A stretch of DNA of 64,000 bases from Ruminococcus sp. (GCF_019423705.1 NZ_JAHZAX010000006.1:115477-179476), one strand, 5' to 3'; positions 43,755 through 52,803 are shown, counted from the first letter of the stretch. Numbers and translations are program-made. Notes: generated by a model from the letters alone, not told the origin.

Positions 43755-45137
43755 CTAGAAAAGAAAATTAGTAAGCTGTCTGCCGCCGCCAACAAGGAAC
43801 GCCGTGCAAAGCAGAAGGAAACCTATGGTTATAAGCGGCTGGATTATTACCGTGATATTTGAGCTCATAGCGTCGATACGCTTTTTGAGAGATCTGCAGA
43901 TACCTGTTTCGAAAAATGCGCAGATAATAAACATCACGGCGCTGGTCTTGACGACGTAAAGCGCCAGCACGTCCCCTGCGAAGCTTCCGCCGCCGAACAT
44001 TGCGATGATATAGCCGCAGGCGTCGGAGATATTTTCAAAGGCTAAAAACGGCAGTCCGATAAGATAAACGATATTCATAACCGCACACCTTACCGCACCG
44101 GGGATAACGATAAGCACCTTTTTGAGGATATACTCTATTCCCAGCACAAGGCAGATAAACGCCGCCCATATGAGTGTTCTTCTGCCAAAGCCGAACCACA
44201 TCGAACCGATCATCACCGCAACGAACATCACAGGGAGAGAAAGCTTATCGCTTCTGCGGCTAAGAGGTCTGTAAATGTAGTCTTTGAGCCATTGGTAAAG
44301 GGTCATACAAAAACGCTTGATGAACTCGTTAAGGCCTGCTGACATAAAGGGCTGATCGAAGTTATCTGGGATATCAAAGCCCGTCATAAGTCCGAGGCCC
44401 TTTGCGATATGGGAATAGGCACGAAACTCATAGTAAAAGCTGAACGAGAATGCGATCATACCAAGCCAGCCGCACACCGCCGAAAGGTTTTGAACGTTCA
44501 CCGCCCTGATATGCTGCCACACCTGAAACATCGAATTTGAAAGCAGAAGCTTTTCAACAAAGCCGATAAGCATAATCTTTATGCCCTCGGCAAGCTTGTC
44601 GGACGTTATTACAGGCTTGCGGAGCTGTTCGCTCATATCGCAAAAGCGCAGCAAAGGTCCGCAGGCGAGGGAGGGGAAAAAGCTTATATACTGAGCCGTC
44701 AGAAGGAAGTTTTTCTCAGCCTTTATATCCCCACGATAAACGTCTGTGCAATAGGATATGCCGTGGAGGGTGAATACCCCTGCGCCATATGCCGCAAAGA
44801 GCTTTATCACGCCCTTGCCCCCTGTTACGACTGAGGTTATATCGGCGTTTATGTAATTGGAGCGGAAAAACAGCAGGAATGCCGCTGCGTTCACAAGTAC
44901 AGCAAGAAAAAGCCAAAGCTTCTTTGCGCCGCTCTTCTCCGCCGAGCCTATGAGCCTGCCGAAAATATATGAAAACAGCGTACACAATGTCAGCGGTATA
45001 AGCCCCAGCGGCGATATCCAAAGCAGCAACGCCACAGTTCCAAGTAGGAAAGCCGCACGTCTGCGCTTTACCCCTGCCGCCGCATATAGTCCCATAAAAA
45101 CGGGGATAAAGAAATATAAAAACTCAATGCTAACCAA
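43755..45137 (-). CDS. MBOAT-family membrane protein (AlgI-like) lacking the usual histidines
   Basis: A 460-residue polytopic membrane protein with about ten segments and AlgI-type landmarks such as C-T-D-V-Y-R-G near residue 131, F-P-S-L-A-C-G-P-L near 154 and W-L-K-D-Y-I-Y-R-P-L near 284. Active AlgI relatives have R-R-W-H-I-S-L before the last of these and L-W-H-G-A-x-W afterwards. Here the corresponding positions read R-F-C-M-T-L (Cys277) and M-W-F-G-F-G (Phe315). The protein therefore belongs to the family but seems unable to use the known mechanism. It is paired with the DHHW gene downstream. Confidence 0.82.
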   Translation of the reverse strand: MVSIEFLYFFIPVFMGLYAAAGVKRRRAAFLLGTVALLLWISPLGLIPLTLCTLFSYIFGRLIGSAEKSGAKKLWLFLAVLVNAAAFLLFFRSNYINADITSVVTGGKGVIKLFAAYGAGVFTLHGISYCTDVYRGDIKAEKNFLLTAQYISFFPSLACGPLLRFCDMSEQLRKPVITSDKLAEGIKIMLIGFVEKLLLSNSMFQVWQHIRAVNVQNLSAVCGWLGMIAFSFSFYYEFRAYSHIAKGLGLMTGFDIPDNFDQPFMSAGLNEFIKRFCMTLYQWLKDYIYRPLSRRSDKLSLPVMFVAVMIGSMWFGFGRRTLIWAAFICLVLGIEYILKKVLIVIPGAVRCAVMNIVYLIGLPFLAFENISDACGYIIAMFGGGSFAGDVLALYVVKTSAVMFIICAFFETGICRSLKKRIDAMSSNITVIIQPLITIGFLLLCTAFLVGGGRQLTNFLF

Positions 45138-45159
45138 TTTTATTGCTCCTTATCAAGTT

Positions 45160-45744
45160 CTACATAGTTTTCATAAATTCAGCGAACTGCTGTCTGTCAA
45201 ACATCGTGTTGACTATCTCAAGCAAGGCGTTGGCGGTGAGTTTTAAGGGCAGACCAAGCCTTTGGCAGATAAGCTTTCTGCGCTCGCTTGAACCTTGTCC
45301 GCCGCTTATGCCCAGCTCATAAAAGTCCATTTTCGTTATCTTTTCTCTGTCTGGAACATTTTCCCCCACAATGCCTGCTCTCTCGAACGCCTGCCTTATT
45401 ATATCCGCAGGAACTCCCTCAACGCCCAGCAGACCCTCTTTTGACGGTGCGGCTTTGCGCTTTTCCTTTCCGAATATCTCGGGAACATACACATTTACGA
45501 TATCGCCTTTGGGCACAATGCTCTTGATATGCCCCCTTATGCGGAAGCCTGCCGTGTCCGAATCGGTCAAGATCGCAAGGCCGCTGGTCTCGGCGTAATG
45601 CCTTATAAGTGCAACTGTATCGGCGTCCTTATAGATACGAAAGCCGTTTGTGACGATTATCACCCCGTCGATAAGCGACGAGAGCTTTATTTTATCATAC
45701 TTCCCCTCAACGACCACCGCTCGGGAAATCTTTATTTTCTCCAT
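45160..45744 (-). CDS. TOPRIM protein, ribonuclease M5-like
   Basis: A 194-residue protein with an N-terminal TOPRIM domain: the catalytic Glu is in V-V-V-E-G-K-Y-D-K, and the D-x-D pair in L-T-D-S-D-T-A-G-F-R-I-R. The second half (K-R-K-A-A-P-S-K-E-G-L-L-G-V-E-G-V) and the overall length match RNase M5, which matures 5S rRNA in Firmicutes. Some positions differ from classic RnmV, so an M5-like paralogue is possible. It sits between holA and the MBOAT gene with very short spacing (three bp after holA). Confidence 0.75.
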   Translation of the reverse strand: MEKIKISRAVVVEGKYDKIKLSSLIDGVIIVTNGFRIYKDADTVALIRHYAETSGLAILTDSDTAGFRIRGHIKSIVPKGDIVNVYVPEIFGKEKRKAAPSKEGLLGVEGVPADIIRQAFERAGIVGENVPDREKITKMDFYELGISGGQGSSERRKLICQRLGLPLKLTANALLEIVNTMFDRQQFAEFMKTM

Positions 45745-45747
45745 TAT

Positions 45748-46806
45748 TTAACACCTTAATGCCATTGATCTTGCCAAGCCCTGCTCCAAGGTCAGCATAT
45801 CGCCGTCCTTGCCCTGTGAATGTGTTTTTAGCCGCAGGTCAGTCTGCGATAATATCTCCAAGGTCTGCCTTATGCGCTCAGCCGAGATATTTCCACACTC
45901 TGAATAGGCATTTTTCACGGCGAACTCTCTGTTTTTCGGATATTTGAAATCCTTTGCCACGTCTGAATAGCTAAGCCCCGACGATCTTGCAAGCTTCGCC
46001 CTGTAAATATCAGTAAGTGAAAAACCTATTATGCCAAGTATCTCAAAGGCTTCATAGTTTTGCATATCAAGCTCCTGCAATCGTGTAAAGACCATTCCGG
46101 CGTTGCCACGAAGAATGTTTATCGCCAGCGAATAGCCGTCCGATTCGATACGCCTTATGCAAAGCAGGTCGATATCCTCTCTGGTGACTTCCCTGCCCTG
46201 TGCATACGCCGAAAGCTTTTCAAGCTCCTGCTGGATAAATGCGGTATCGCAAAGACAAAGATTGGCGAGATATTCCGCATTGCTTTTTGTTATCGTGCAG
46301 TTGCTTTTTGATAGATATGAGGCGATAGACTTGCCGAGATCAGAGGCTCTTTTATACTCAAAATTGCACACCGAGCCGTGCTTTTCGCAGAAATCCGCAA
46401 AGCGGCGGTTCTTATCTGTGAGGTATTTCTTGTTCTTGAAAAGATCAACGCCTGTGGCATAGATTATGACCGTGGTGGTCTCGCCAAGGTCGCCGAGTAT
46501 CTTTTTAAGATCATCGCCGTCGTCCTTGTTGACGTTATCCATATTAAGATCGTTTATAGTCACCACAACACGCTGCGCTATAAAAGGCAAAGCCTGACAG
46601 GCGTCAGAAAGCTGCGGAAAATCAAGGTTCTTGCCGTCCAGCTTGTGGAAATTCATCATCTGTGCGTCGCCGGGGCAAAGCTTGTTCACAAGTCTTTTTG
46701 TGAAGCTTTCAAGTGCGGCTGTATCGTGGCCGTAAAAATAATACAGGCTTTCGATATCGCCCGAAGCTATTTTTTTACCAAGAGCCGAAGCCGTAAGCAA
46801 AGCCAT
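45748..46806 (-). CDS. holA: DNA polymerase III delta subunit
   Basis: A 352-residue clamp-loader subunit. The N-terminal domain (Y-Y-F-Y-G-H-D region) replaces an AAA fold that has lost its P-loop, as normal in delta, and the C-terminal helical collar has I-L-G-I-I-G-F-S-L and I-L-S-Q-T-D-L-R-L-K-T. The start overlaps the comEC stop by 32 bp; comEC followed by holA is a common arrangement in Firmicutes, which supports both calls. The protein opens the beta clamp during loading at replication forks. Confidence 0.9.
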   Translation of the reverse strand: MALLTASALGKKIASGDIESLYYFYGHDTAALESFTKRLVNKLCPGDAQMMNFHKLDGKNLDFPQLSDACQALPFIAQRVVVTINDLNMDNVNKDDGDDLKKILGDLGETTTVIIYATGVDLFKNKKYLTDKNRRFADFCEKHGSVCNFEYKRASDLGKSIASYLSKSNCTITKSNAEYLANLCLCDTAFIQQELEKLSAYAQGREVTREDIDLLCIRRIESDGYSLAINILRGNAGMVFTRLQELDMQNYEAFEILGIIGFSLTDIYRAKLARSSGLSYSDVAKDFKYPKNREFAVKNAYSECGNISAERIRQTLEILSQTDLRLKTHSQGKDGDMLTLEQGLARSMALRC

Positions 46807-48790
46807 ATGTCGTCCTCCTTATCTCTGAGTTTTCAAGGTCTATCATTATAGGGTATTCTTCTTTTGAGGTGTCAAGCACCCTGCCGTCAAGCTCTATCCC
46901 GTCTGAGCGCAGGATAAGCTTTTTGTCCGCAAAGTCGATCTCATAGCCGTCAGCAAGTGCGGTTATCTCCGCTCCCTGCCATTCAAGCTTTGAGCCATTG
47001 CAGAATGTGTATTCATCATCGCTTTCGCCCTCGCCATTGACGTAAAAATAGTTAGGCAAGGTCGTCATTTGCGACTTGTATTTTGTGATAGTATAATAAC
47101 GCTCCTTATTTATAAAGGCGCATTTTAGATCATTTATGCCATAACATTCAAGAAACCGCTCCATAGAGCTGTTGAGCTTGCCCTTGCTGCCGATATCGAA
47201 AACCGCTCCGCTATCCTGCTGATAGATAACGGCCTGCATTGCCTTGCCCTTCGGCAAAATAAGCACTTTGATATCGTCACGACTGATCGCCATAGTGATA
47301 TCATAAACGCCGCACCAGAAGATAAGCATTGACGCCGTGCATATACCGCCAAGCTTGACGGACTTTCTATGCAAAGCTATGACTACGGGCAGCAGACAGC
47401 TTATGAGCATAACTGCGCCCAAGGGTTTCACGCCCCTCGGCAGATAGGCAAATGGTACTTTCACGAAAATCTCCGCAATGGCGATGACCGCTTTCAGCAG
47501 CCATTTCACCGCTGTCAGTACGGGTATGGCAATGATATCAACGCCGCCTGTAATGGCCGTGAGCACAGTCAGACCAAGTGCGAATGTGCATACAGGCACA
47601 AGGAGAATGTTAGATATCGGTGCAACAAGTGATATCTCATTAAAGAACATTAGCTGAATGGGCATTGTGCAAAGAAGTATGGCAACGGCTTCTACCGCTG
47701 AACGCAAAAGCGTGCCTGCTCTGCCCCTGCGCTTCACAAGGGCTTTGCATTTCGGACAGATAACGCCTATGGCAAAGGCTGCGCCGAAGGACAGCAGGAA
47801 TGAACAGTCCGCCGCCGCATATGGCGAGGCCGTCAGCATTACTATGGCACAAAGTCCCAACGTGTTTCCTGGGTCGGGTCGGCGATAAAAAAGCGGTGCA
47901 GCTTTCACGACTGTGAGCATTGCCGCCGCTCTGACAACAGGCACGGAAAAACCTGCGAACACCGCAAAACTCCATACAACCAGCATTTGCAAAGCGAACT
48001 TTGTCTTGTTCCTGCGGCAAAGTCTTGAAATTATCCAGCCAAGCATTTCGCTTATAATGATGACGTGTGTGCCCGATACCGAAAAGATATGGCCTATGCC
48101 GCTGCGATAGATAAGGGTCTTGGTCTGCGCTGACATTTCCGACTTATCGCCGCAGAGCATCGCAGCCGCAAAACCGCCCTCGTCGCCGCCTATAATGGTG
48201 GTTATCTTGTCAAAAAGGCGGTCTCTGTAATGCTTTATCTCACGGAATATGGGGTTGACATTGTACCCCGTGAGGTCAAAATTTTCAGCATTTGAGCCTT
48301 TGAGATAGACCCCTTTGGGTCGCTGATATTTCTCCAATTGGAACGTAATGCTGTCCTTGATAAGACTGACTTTGACCCTTGCGGTGACTTCATCATAATA
48401 ATCAAAGTCGGCGTTGTCGGTGTAAAATGTCAGCTGTCCGCCCCTGCCACTAATATCGCCTTTAACAGTCACAAGGCAGGTGTCAGAGCCTATGTAGCTT
48501 TGGTCGAGGATATACCCGCTGACAGAAACTGTCTTGCCGTCAAGGTCTGCAAGCTTGTCGTAAACGCAGGCGGTATAGACCGTGTTGACCGCTATGGCCG
48601 CTTCAAACGCCAACAGACAGGCGAGGATATATCTGCGCATATTTTTTAGAAAAGCTAGCCCTGCCGCCCCTATGCAAAGCGCCGCAAGAGCGAATACTTC
48701 GTTATTTCGTCCCCAGCCAATGGTACAAAGGAAAAGCCCTGCAAAATATGACAAGCCCACATAAAATGACTTTCGCACCATAATTTTCAC
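46775..48790 (-). CDS. comEC: ComEC/Rec2 competence channel protein with degenerate metallo-lactamase domain
   Basis: A 671-residue membrane protein. An N-terminal DUF4131/OB region (about 20-190) is followed by the competence domain with eight or so membrane helices (about 215-480), including F-S-V-S-G-T-H-V. The C-terminal ~170 residues are where ComEC normally has a metallo-beta-lactamase nuclease (D-V-G-Q-G-D and T-H-x-H-x-D-H). Neither motif is present: the regions read I-L-P-K-G-K-A and F-I-N-K-E-R-Y-Y. DNA translocation may persist without that nuclease. GTG 48790 or ATG 48781 could be the start. First gene of the operon. Confidence 0.87.
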   Translation of the reverse strand: MKIMVRKSFYVGLSYFAGLFLCTIGWGRNNEVFALAALCIGAAGLAFLKNMRRYILACLLAFEAAIAVNTVYTACVYDKLADLDGKTVSVSGYILDQSYIGSDTCLVTVKGDISGRGGQLTFYTDNADFDYYDEVTARVKVSLIKDSITFQLEKYQRPKGVYLKGSNAENFDLTGYNVNPIFREIKHYRDRLFDKITTIIGGDEGGFAAAMLCGDKSEMSAQTKTLIYRSGIGHIFSVSGTHVIIISEMLGWIISRLCRRNKTKFALQMLVVWSFAVFAGFSVPVVRAAAMLTVVKAAPLFYRRPDPGNTLGLCAIVMLTASPYAAADCSFLLSFGAAFAIGVICPKCKALVKRRGRAGTLLRSAVEAVAILLCTMPIQLMFFNEISLVAPISNILLVPVCTFALGLTVLTAITGGVDIIAIPVLTAVKWLLKAVIAIAEIFVKVPFAYLPRGVKPLGAVMLISCLLPVVIALHRKSVKLGGICTASMLIFWCGVYDITMAISRDDIKVLILPKGKAMQAVIYQQDSGAVFDIGSKGKLNSSMERFLECYGINDLKCAFINKERYYTITKYKSQMTTLPNYFYVNGEGESDDEYTFCNGSKLEWQGAEITALADGYEIDFADKKLILRSDGIELDGRVLDTSKEEYPIMIDLENSEIRRTTYGFAYGFGSW

Positions 48791-48828
48791 AAGCCTTTCC
48801 CAGCGTTACGCTTTATCTAACAGATCTT

Positions 48829-48860
48829 AAAAATACAGGCGGATAAGTTCATTACCCGCC
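48829..48860 (-). terminator. Terminator of hinT
   Basis: GGCGGGTAA pairs with TTATCCGCC (one mismatch), followed on the minus strand by TGTATTTTTAA. Confidence 0.7.
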
Positions 48861-48872
48861 CGATGTGTTCAT

Positions 48873-49214
48873 TTAGCCAGCCGGCCAGGTAAATGGTCTG
48901 CCTGCAAGAAGATGAAAATGAATGTGGAACACGCTCTGTCCTGCCTGCTCGCCGCAGTTGGAAACAACTCTAAAGCCGTCCTTGAGGTCAAGGTCTTTCG
49001 CAAGCTTTGCGATAACTTCATAGATGTGAGCGATAACTGCGCTGTTTTCTGGTGTTATCTCGTCAAGCTTTGAAATATGCTGCTTTGGGATAACAAGATA
49101 ATGGATAGGAGCTGTTGGAGCGATATCTTCAAAAACGTATGTCAGCTCGTCCTCATATATCTTTTTAGAGGGTATTTCCCCGGAAATAATTTTACAAAAA
49201 AGACAATCTTCCAT
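48873..49214 (-). CDS. hinT: HIT-family nucleotide phosphoramidase (HinT)
   Basis: A 113-residue cytosolic HIT protein. The start C-L-F-C-K-I-I-S-G-E-I-P and the active-site histidine triad H-I-H-F-H-L-L near residue 97 are diagnostic. HinT hydrolyses AMP-lysine and aminoacyl-AMP adducts; an association next to alaS is suggestive but not proof of a link. Ribosome site AAAGGTGG. It is separated from alaS by 230 bp that hold a palindrome. Length and motifs standard. Confidence 0.93.
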   Translation of the reverse strand: MEDCLFCKIISGEIPSKKIYEDELTYVFEDIAPTAPIHYLVIPKQHISKLDEITPENSAVIAHIYEVIAKLAKDLDLKDGFRVVSNCGEQAGQSVFHIHFHLLAGRPFTWPAG

Positions 49215-49299
49215 TTATGATCCACCTTTCTGTTATTTGATGTTTAACTATTTAAAAGTCATTCATTTGTTCAACTCGTAGAAAAAGTCCGACACAAGT

Positions 49300-49321
49300 G
49301 GGACGTCGAGGACGCCGTCCC
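49300..49321. repeat. Short palindromic element between hinT and alaS
   Basis: GGGACG (49300-49305) pairs with CGTCCC (49316-49321), with GTC/GAC pairing inside. It resembles the REP-like palindromes seen between genes in ruminococci, which is inference. A second small hairpin ATACG/CGTAT follows near 49336-49350. No T-run makes it a clean alaS terminator. Confidence 0.45.
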
Positions 49322-49444
49322 CTACAATGTGTCTAATACGTTATTCGTATATCGAGGCGAAAATTGTTATTCGACAATGCTCAGAACAATTTGTGGTCGC
49401 CTGTTGGACTGCTACTTTCGTTGACAATCTCTCTAAACAATTTA

Positions 49445-52102
49445 TTACTTTACAAATTCGCCAACGATCTCATTTACCTTGTCAAGAGCTTCATCGATCT
49501 TGAATCTGTCGCCGATACCAGCCATAGCGGAATCAGGACGTCCGCCGCCCTTGCCGCCTGTAAGCGCCGCTACCTTGCCTGCGATCTTGCCTGCGTGTGC
49601 GCCCTTTGCGACTGCGTTCTTGCCGCAGACAACAACAAGGTTTGCCTTTTCGCCGTCAACGCCTGCAACGACTGCGACTGCGTCAGCTTCTCTTGCCTTG
49701 AGCTCGTCGCCCATTTTTCTGAGCATATCAGGTCTTGTGTTTGTGAGCATTGCTGTAACGACCTTTACGCCGTTGACTTCATATGGGTCATCAAAGAGAG
49801 ACTTTGTCTTGAGGTTTGTGATCTCAGCCTGCAAAGCGTCTCTTTCCTTTTCAAGATCCTTGACTTCCTGCATAATAGTGTGACATCTCTTTACGATATC
49901 CAGCGGATTAGCAAGCTTGAGGCTTTCAGCTGCCTGCTGGATAGTTGCGGCTCTTTCCTCCACAAGTTCAAGAACGCCTCTGCCTGTCACAGCCTCGATA
50001 CGTCTTACACCTGAAGCAACTGAGCTTTCGGAAATGATCTTGAACAGACCGATCCTTGAAGTATTGTCAAGATGTGTACCGCCGCAGAACTCGATAGAAG
50101 CTGTCTCGTCTCCCTCGCCCATTGTTACAACTCGTACAGTCTCGCCGTACTTCTCGCCGAAGAGTGCCATTGCGCCAAGCTTCTGAGCCTCTACAATGGG
50201 CATTTCTTCCATTTTGATATCGAGAGCCTCGAGGATATACTTGTTTACAAGCGCCTCTACCTTGATTTTTTCCTCAGCTGTCATTGCGTTGAAATGAGAG
50301 AAGTCAAATCTCAGTCTGTGAGCGTCAACGAGCTGACCAGCCTGATGAACGTGCTCGCCGAGAACTTTTCTCAGCGCAGCCTGAAGCAGGTGTGCGCAGC
50401 TGTGGTTTCTCATAATGGCGTAACGTGTCTTTCTGTCAACTGTGAAATGAGCCTTCTGACCAACTGCGATCTCGCCCTCTTCAACCACGACCTTGTGTGC
50501 GAACTTGCCAGCAACTACCTTCTGTGTGTCAACAACTCTGCACTTGCCGCTTTCTGTAACGATAGTACCGATATCGCCCACCTGTCCACCGCTTTCTGCA
50601 TAGAACGGCGTCTGAGCCGATACGATATAAACTTCGTCGCCAGCCTTTGCGCTGTTTATAAGCTCGTCATCTGTTGTGATGAATGATATCTCGCTGTCGC
50701 CCTCAAGCTTGTCATAGCCGATGAACTCTGTGTGGAAATTCTTGTCTATCTTATGGAAAACAGTCTCGTCAGCGCCCATATACTTTGTTGCAGAGTGAGC
50801 GTTCTTAGCTGTTTCTCTCTGCTTAGCATAGCACTCAGCGTAGCCCTCTTCATCGCAGGTCATACCCTTCTCTTCAAGTATCTCTCTTGTAAGGTCGATA
50901 GGGAAACCATAGGTATCGGAAAGCTTAAAGCAGCTTTCGCCGTCAAGTTCCGTCTTGCCGTCCTTCTGCATTTGTGCGATAAGGTCGTCAAGTATCTTCA
51001 TACCTCTGTCGATAGTTGCGTTGAAGTTCTGCTCCTCAGTTGTGAGCACCTTTACGATATAATCATACTTTTCTTCAAGCTCATTGTACTCGCACTTGTT
51101 GCAGTCAACAACAGTCTTTACAAGGTCTTTGAGGAAAAGTCCATTGATACCGAGAAGCTTACCGTGACGAACGGCTCTTCTGAGCAGACGTCTCATAACA
51201 TAACCTCTGCCCTCGTTTGACGGCAAAATTCCGTCGGAAGCCATAAATGTTACCGAGCGGATATGGTCTGTGATAACTCTGATAGAAACGTCCTTCTTGT
51301 ATTCCTTGCCATACTCGCAGCCTGCGATCTTGCAGACGTGATCTCTGATAGCCTTTACTGTGTCAACGTCGAAGATAGAATCAACGTCTTGCATAATGGA
51401 CGCAAGTCTTTCAAGACCCATACCTGTGTCGATATTCTTCTGCTTGAGCGGTGTATAAGTGCCGTCCTCGTGTCTTTCAAACTGTGTGAACACAAGGTTC
51501 CAAAATTCCATATATCTGTCGCAGTCGCAGCCGACCTTGCAATCAGGCTTGCCGCATCCGTACTTTTCGCCTCTGTCGAAATAGATCTCAGAGCAAGGGC
51601 CGCAAGGGCCGTCAGTTCCGGCCTCCCAGAAATTATCTTCCTTGCCCATTCTTACGATATGATCCATTGGAACGCCGGCGTCCTCGTGCCAGATCTTTTC
51701 AGCCTCGTCGTCGTCCTCATAAACTGAGATATAAAGTCTGTCCTTTGGCAGCTTGAGCACCTGTGTAACATATTCCCAAGCCCAAGCGATAGCTTCCTTT
51801 TTAAAGTAATCGCCGAATGAGAAGTTACCAAGCATTTCAAAATATGTGCCGTGTCTTGCGGTCTTACCAACGTTCTCGATATCGCCTGTTCTGATACACT
51901 TCTGACAGGTGGTCATTCTTGTTCTCGGAGGGGTCTCCTGTCCTGTAAAATAAGGCTTCAGCGGAGCCATACCTGCAACGATGAGCAGCAGGCTGTTGTC
52001 GTTTTGAGGAACCAGCGGGTAGCTCTTGTGTCTAAGGCAGCCCTTTCCCTCAAAAAATTTCAGATAAGATTCACGAAGTTCGTTAAGTCCTGTCCATTCC
52101 AT
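49445..52102 (-). CDS. alaS: Alanyl-tRNA synthetase
   Basis: About 885 residues. The class II catalytic domain begins M-E-W-T-G-L-N-E-L-R-E-S-Y-L, with motif 2 in R-T-G-D-I-E-N-V-G-K-T and motif 3 in G-M-G-L-E-R-L-A. The editing domain has H-S-C-A-H-L-L-Q-A-A-L and C-G-G-T-H; the C-terminal DHHA1 region carries G-K-G-G-G-R-P-D-S-A-M-A-G. The start is ATG 52102 behind GGAAGGAT; the frame is open farther upstream into the T-box terminator, which is not coding. Regulation by a T-box leader is visible. Length is typical. Confidence 0.95.
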   Translation of the reverse strand: MEWTGLNELRESYLKFFEGKGCLRHKSYPLVPQNDNSLLLIVAGMAPLKPYFTGQETPPRTRMTTCQKCIRTGDIENVGKTARHGTYFEMLGNFSFGDYFKKEAIAWAWEYVTQVLKLPKDRLYISVYEDDDEAEKIWHEDAGVPMDHIVRMGKEDNFWEAGTDGPCGPCSEIYFDRGEKYGCGKPDCKVGCDCDRYMEFWNLVFTQFERHEDGTYTPLKQKNIDTGMGLERLASIMQDVDSIFDVDTVKAIRDHVCKIAGCEYGKEYKKDVSIRVITDHIRSVTFMASDGILPSNEGRGYVMRRLLRRAVRHGKLLGINGLFLKDLVKTVVDCNKCEYNELEEKYDYIVKVLTTEEQNFNATIDRGMKILDDLIAQMQKDGKTELDGESCFKLSDTYGFPIDLTREILEEKGMTCDEEGYAECYAKQRETAKNAHSATKYMGADETVFHKIDKNFHTEFIGYDKLEGDSEISFITTDDELINSAKAGDEVYIVSAQTPFYAESGGQVGDIGTIVTESGKCRVVDTQKVVAGKFAHKVVVEEGEIAVGQKAHFTVDRKTRYAIMRNHSCAHLLQAALRKVLGEHVHQAGQLVDAHRLRFDFSHFNAMTAEEKIKVEALVNKYILEALDIKMEEMPIVEAQKLGAMALFGEKYGETVRVVTMGEGDETASIEFCGGTHLDNTSRIGLFKIISESSVASGVRRIEAVTGRGVLELVEERAATIQQAAESLKLANPLDIVKRCHTIMQEVKDLEKERDALQAEITNLKTKSLFDDPYEVNGVKVVTAMLTNTRPDMLRKMGDELKAREADAVAVVAGVDGEKANLVVVCGKNAVAKGAHAGKIAGKVAALTGGKGGGRPDSAMAGIGDRFKIDEALDKVNEIVGEFVK

Positions 52103-52134
52103 AATTTCAGATCCTTCCAGATAATAATTTGTCG

Positions 52135-52377
52135 CAAAATAAAAAACGGCTCGTCCCTCACATATGGGACGAAACCGACAGTTCCGTGTTACCACCCAAA
52201 TTGCCGAGCATACTACTGATATCGCCCGACCACTCGAAGCCCTTTAACGCAGGGATTACGTCGCTGTTTTCAGCGCCGCTCAAGGTAGCCACCGTTCACA
52301 CCGCAAGGCTCGCACCAACCGCCTTTTCTCTTTGCCGACGAACAAAACGGATAATCCCGTCACAGCATTTTGCATAT
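52135..52377 (-). promoter_or_regulatory. T-box riboswitch controlling alaS
   Basis: Read on the minus strand the leader holds a long stem I with an AGAGAA bulge, the T-box core GGGTGGTAACACGG (52182-52195), and a terminator CGG..CGTCCC/GGGACG..CCG (52147-52176) ending in TTTTTTATTTT. A candidate alanine specifier GCU lies at 52287-52289 within GGTGGCTACC. Uncharged tRNA-Ala should stabilise the antiterminator and switch alaS on. Confidence 0.9.
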
Positions 52378-52383
52378 AAGATA

Positions 52384-52412
52384 ATTATATAGTATAAATC
52401 TCCCCTTGTCAA
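52384..52412 (-). promoter_or_regulatory. Promoter of the alaS T-box transcript
   Basis: TTGACA, 17 bp, TATAAT on the minus strand; both boxes consensus. Confidence 0.85.
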
Positions 52413-52515
52413 GCTTTTTTTGACACGGACGGCGCTTAAATTGTTCACCCTATCAAATTTACAGCCAGTTCATAAAAAATTTATCCTGCGGCTTTGTATG
52501 CTCCAAGCGCCTTGC

Positions 52516-52544
52516 TTGACAAAAAACATAACAAAGCGTATAAT
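52516..52544 (+). promoter_or_regulatory. Promoter of the mgtE transcript
   Basis: TTGACA, 17 bp, TATAAT, giving a leader of about 250 bases. The 52413-52515 stretch holds no recognisable feature. Confidence 0.85.
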
Positions 52545-52606
52545 TATAATGTGTGTGCGAATAGTAAAAACGTGCATAAATTATGATTTTTAAGGAGTGT
52601 GTACAA

Positions 52607-52678
52607 ATGGACGACGCCAGTCAGAATACGATCGCCCCTCGATTGCAGAGCGGCTCGCCCGTTTGCGGCAGCCATTAA
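52607..52678 (+). CDS. 23-codon leader ORF upstream of mgtE
   Basis: ATG 52607 is preceded by AAGGAG at a good distance and opens a 23-codon frame beginning M-D-D-A-S-Q-N-T-I-A-P-R and ending S-P-V-C-G-S-H, then TAA. It lies wholly within the mgtE leader, 125 bp before the gene. The mRNA here can form hairpins (CGATC/GATTG and GGCT/AGCC) overlapping the ORF. A regulatory leader peptide is plausible; a stand-alone small protein is the alternative. Confidence 0.55.
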   Translation: MDDASQNTIAPRLQSGSPVCGSH

Positions 52679-52803
52679 TAAAAATCAGGACGATCTGTGT
52701 TTTGGTAGAGTTTATCCTTATATTTGTACAGAGTGGATATAAGTAAAAGTACGATTATTTGTACTGCTATGCTTTTTACCGCTGCTGTTAGGGGGAAATA
52801 TTT

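Noticed and set aside
52551..52803. M-box (ykoK) Mg2+ riboswitch ahead of mgtE
   Set aside because: None of the conserved M-box blocks could be found; the leader holds a short ORF instead.
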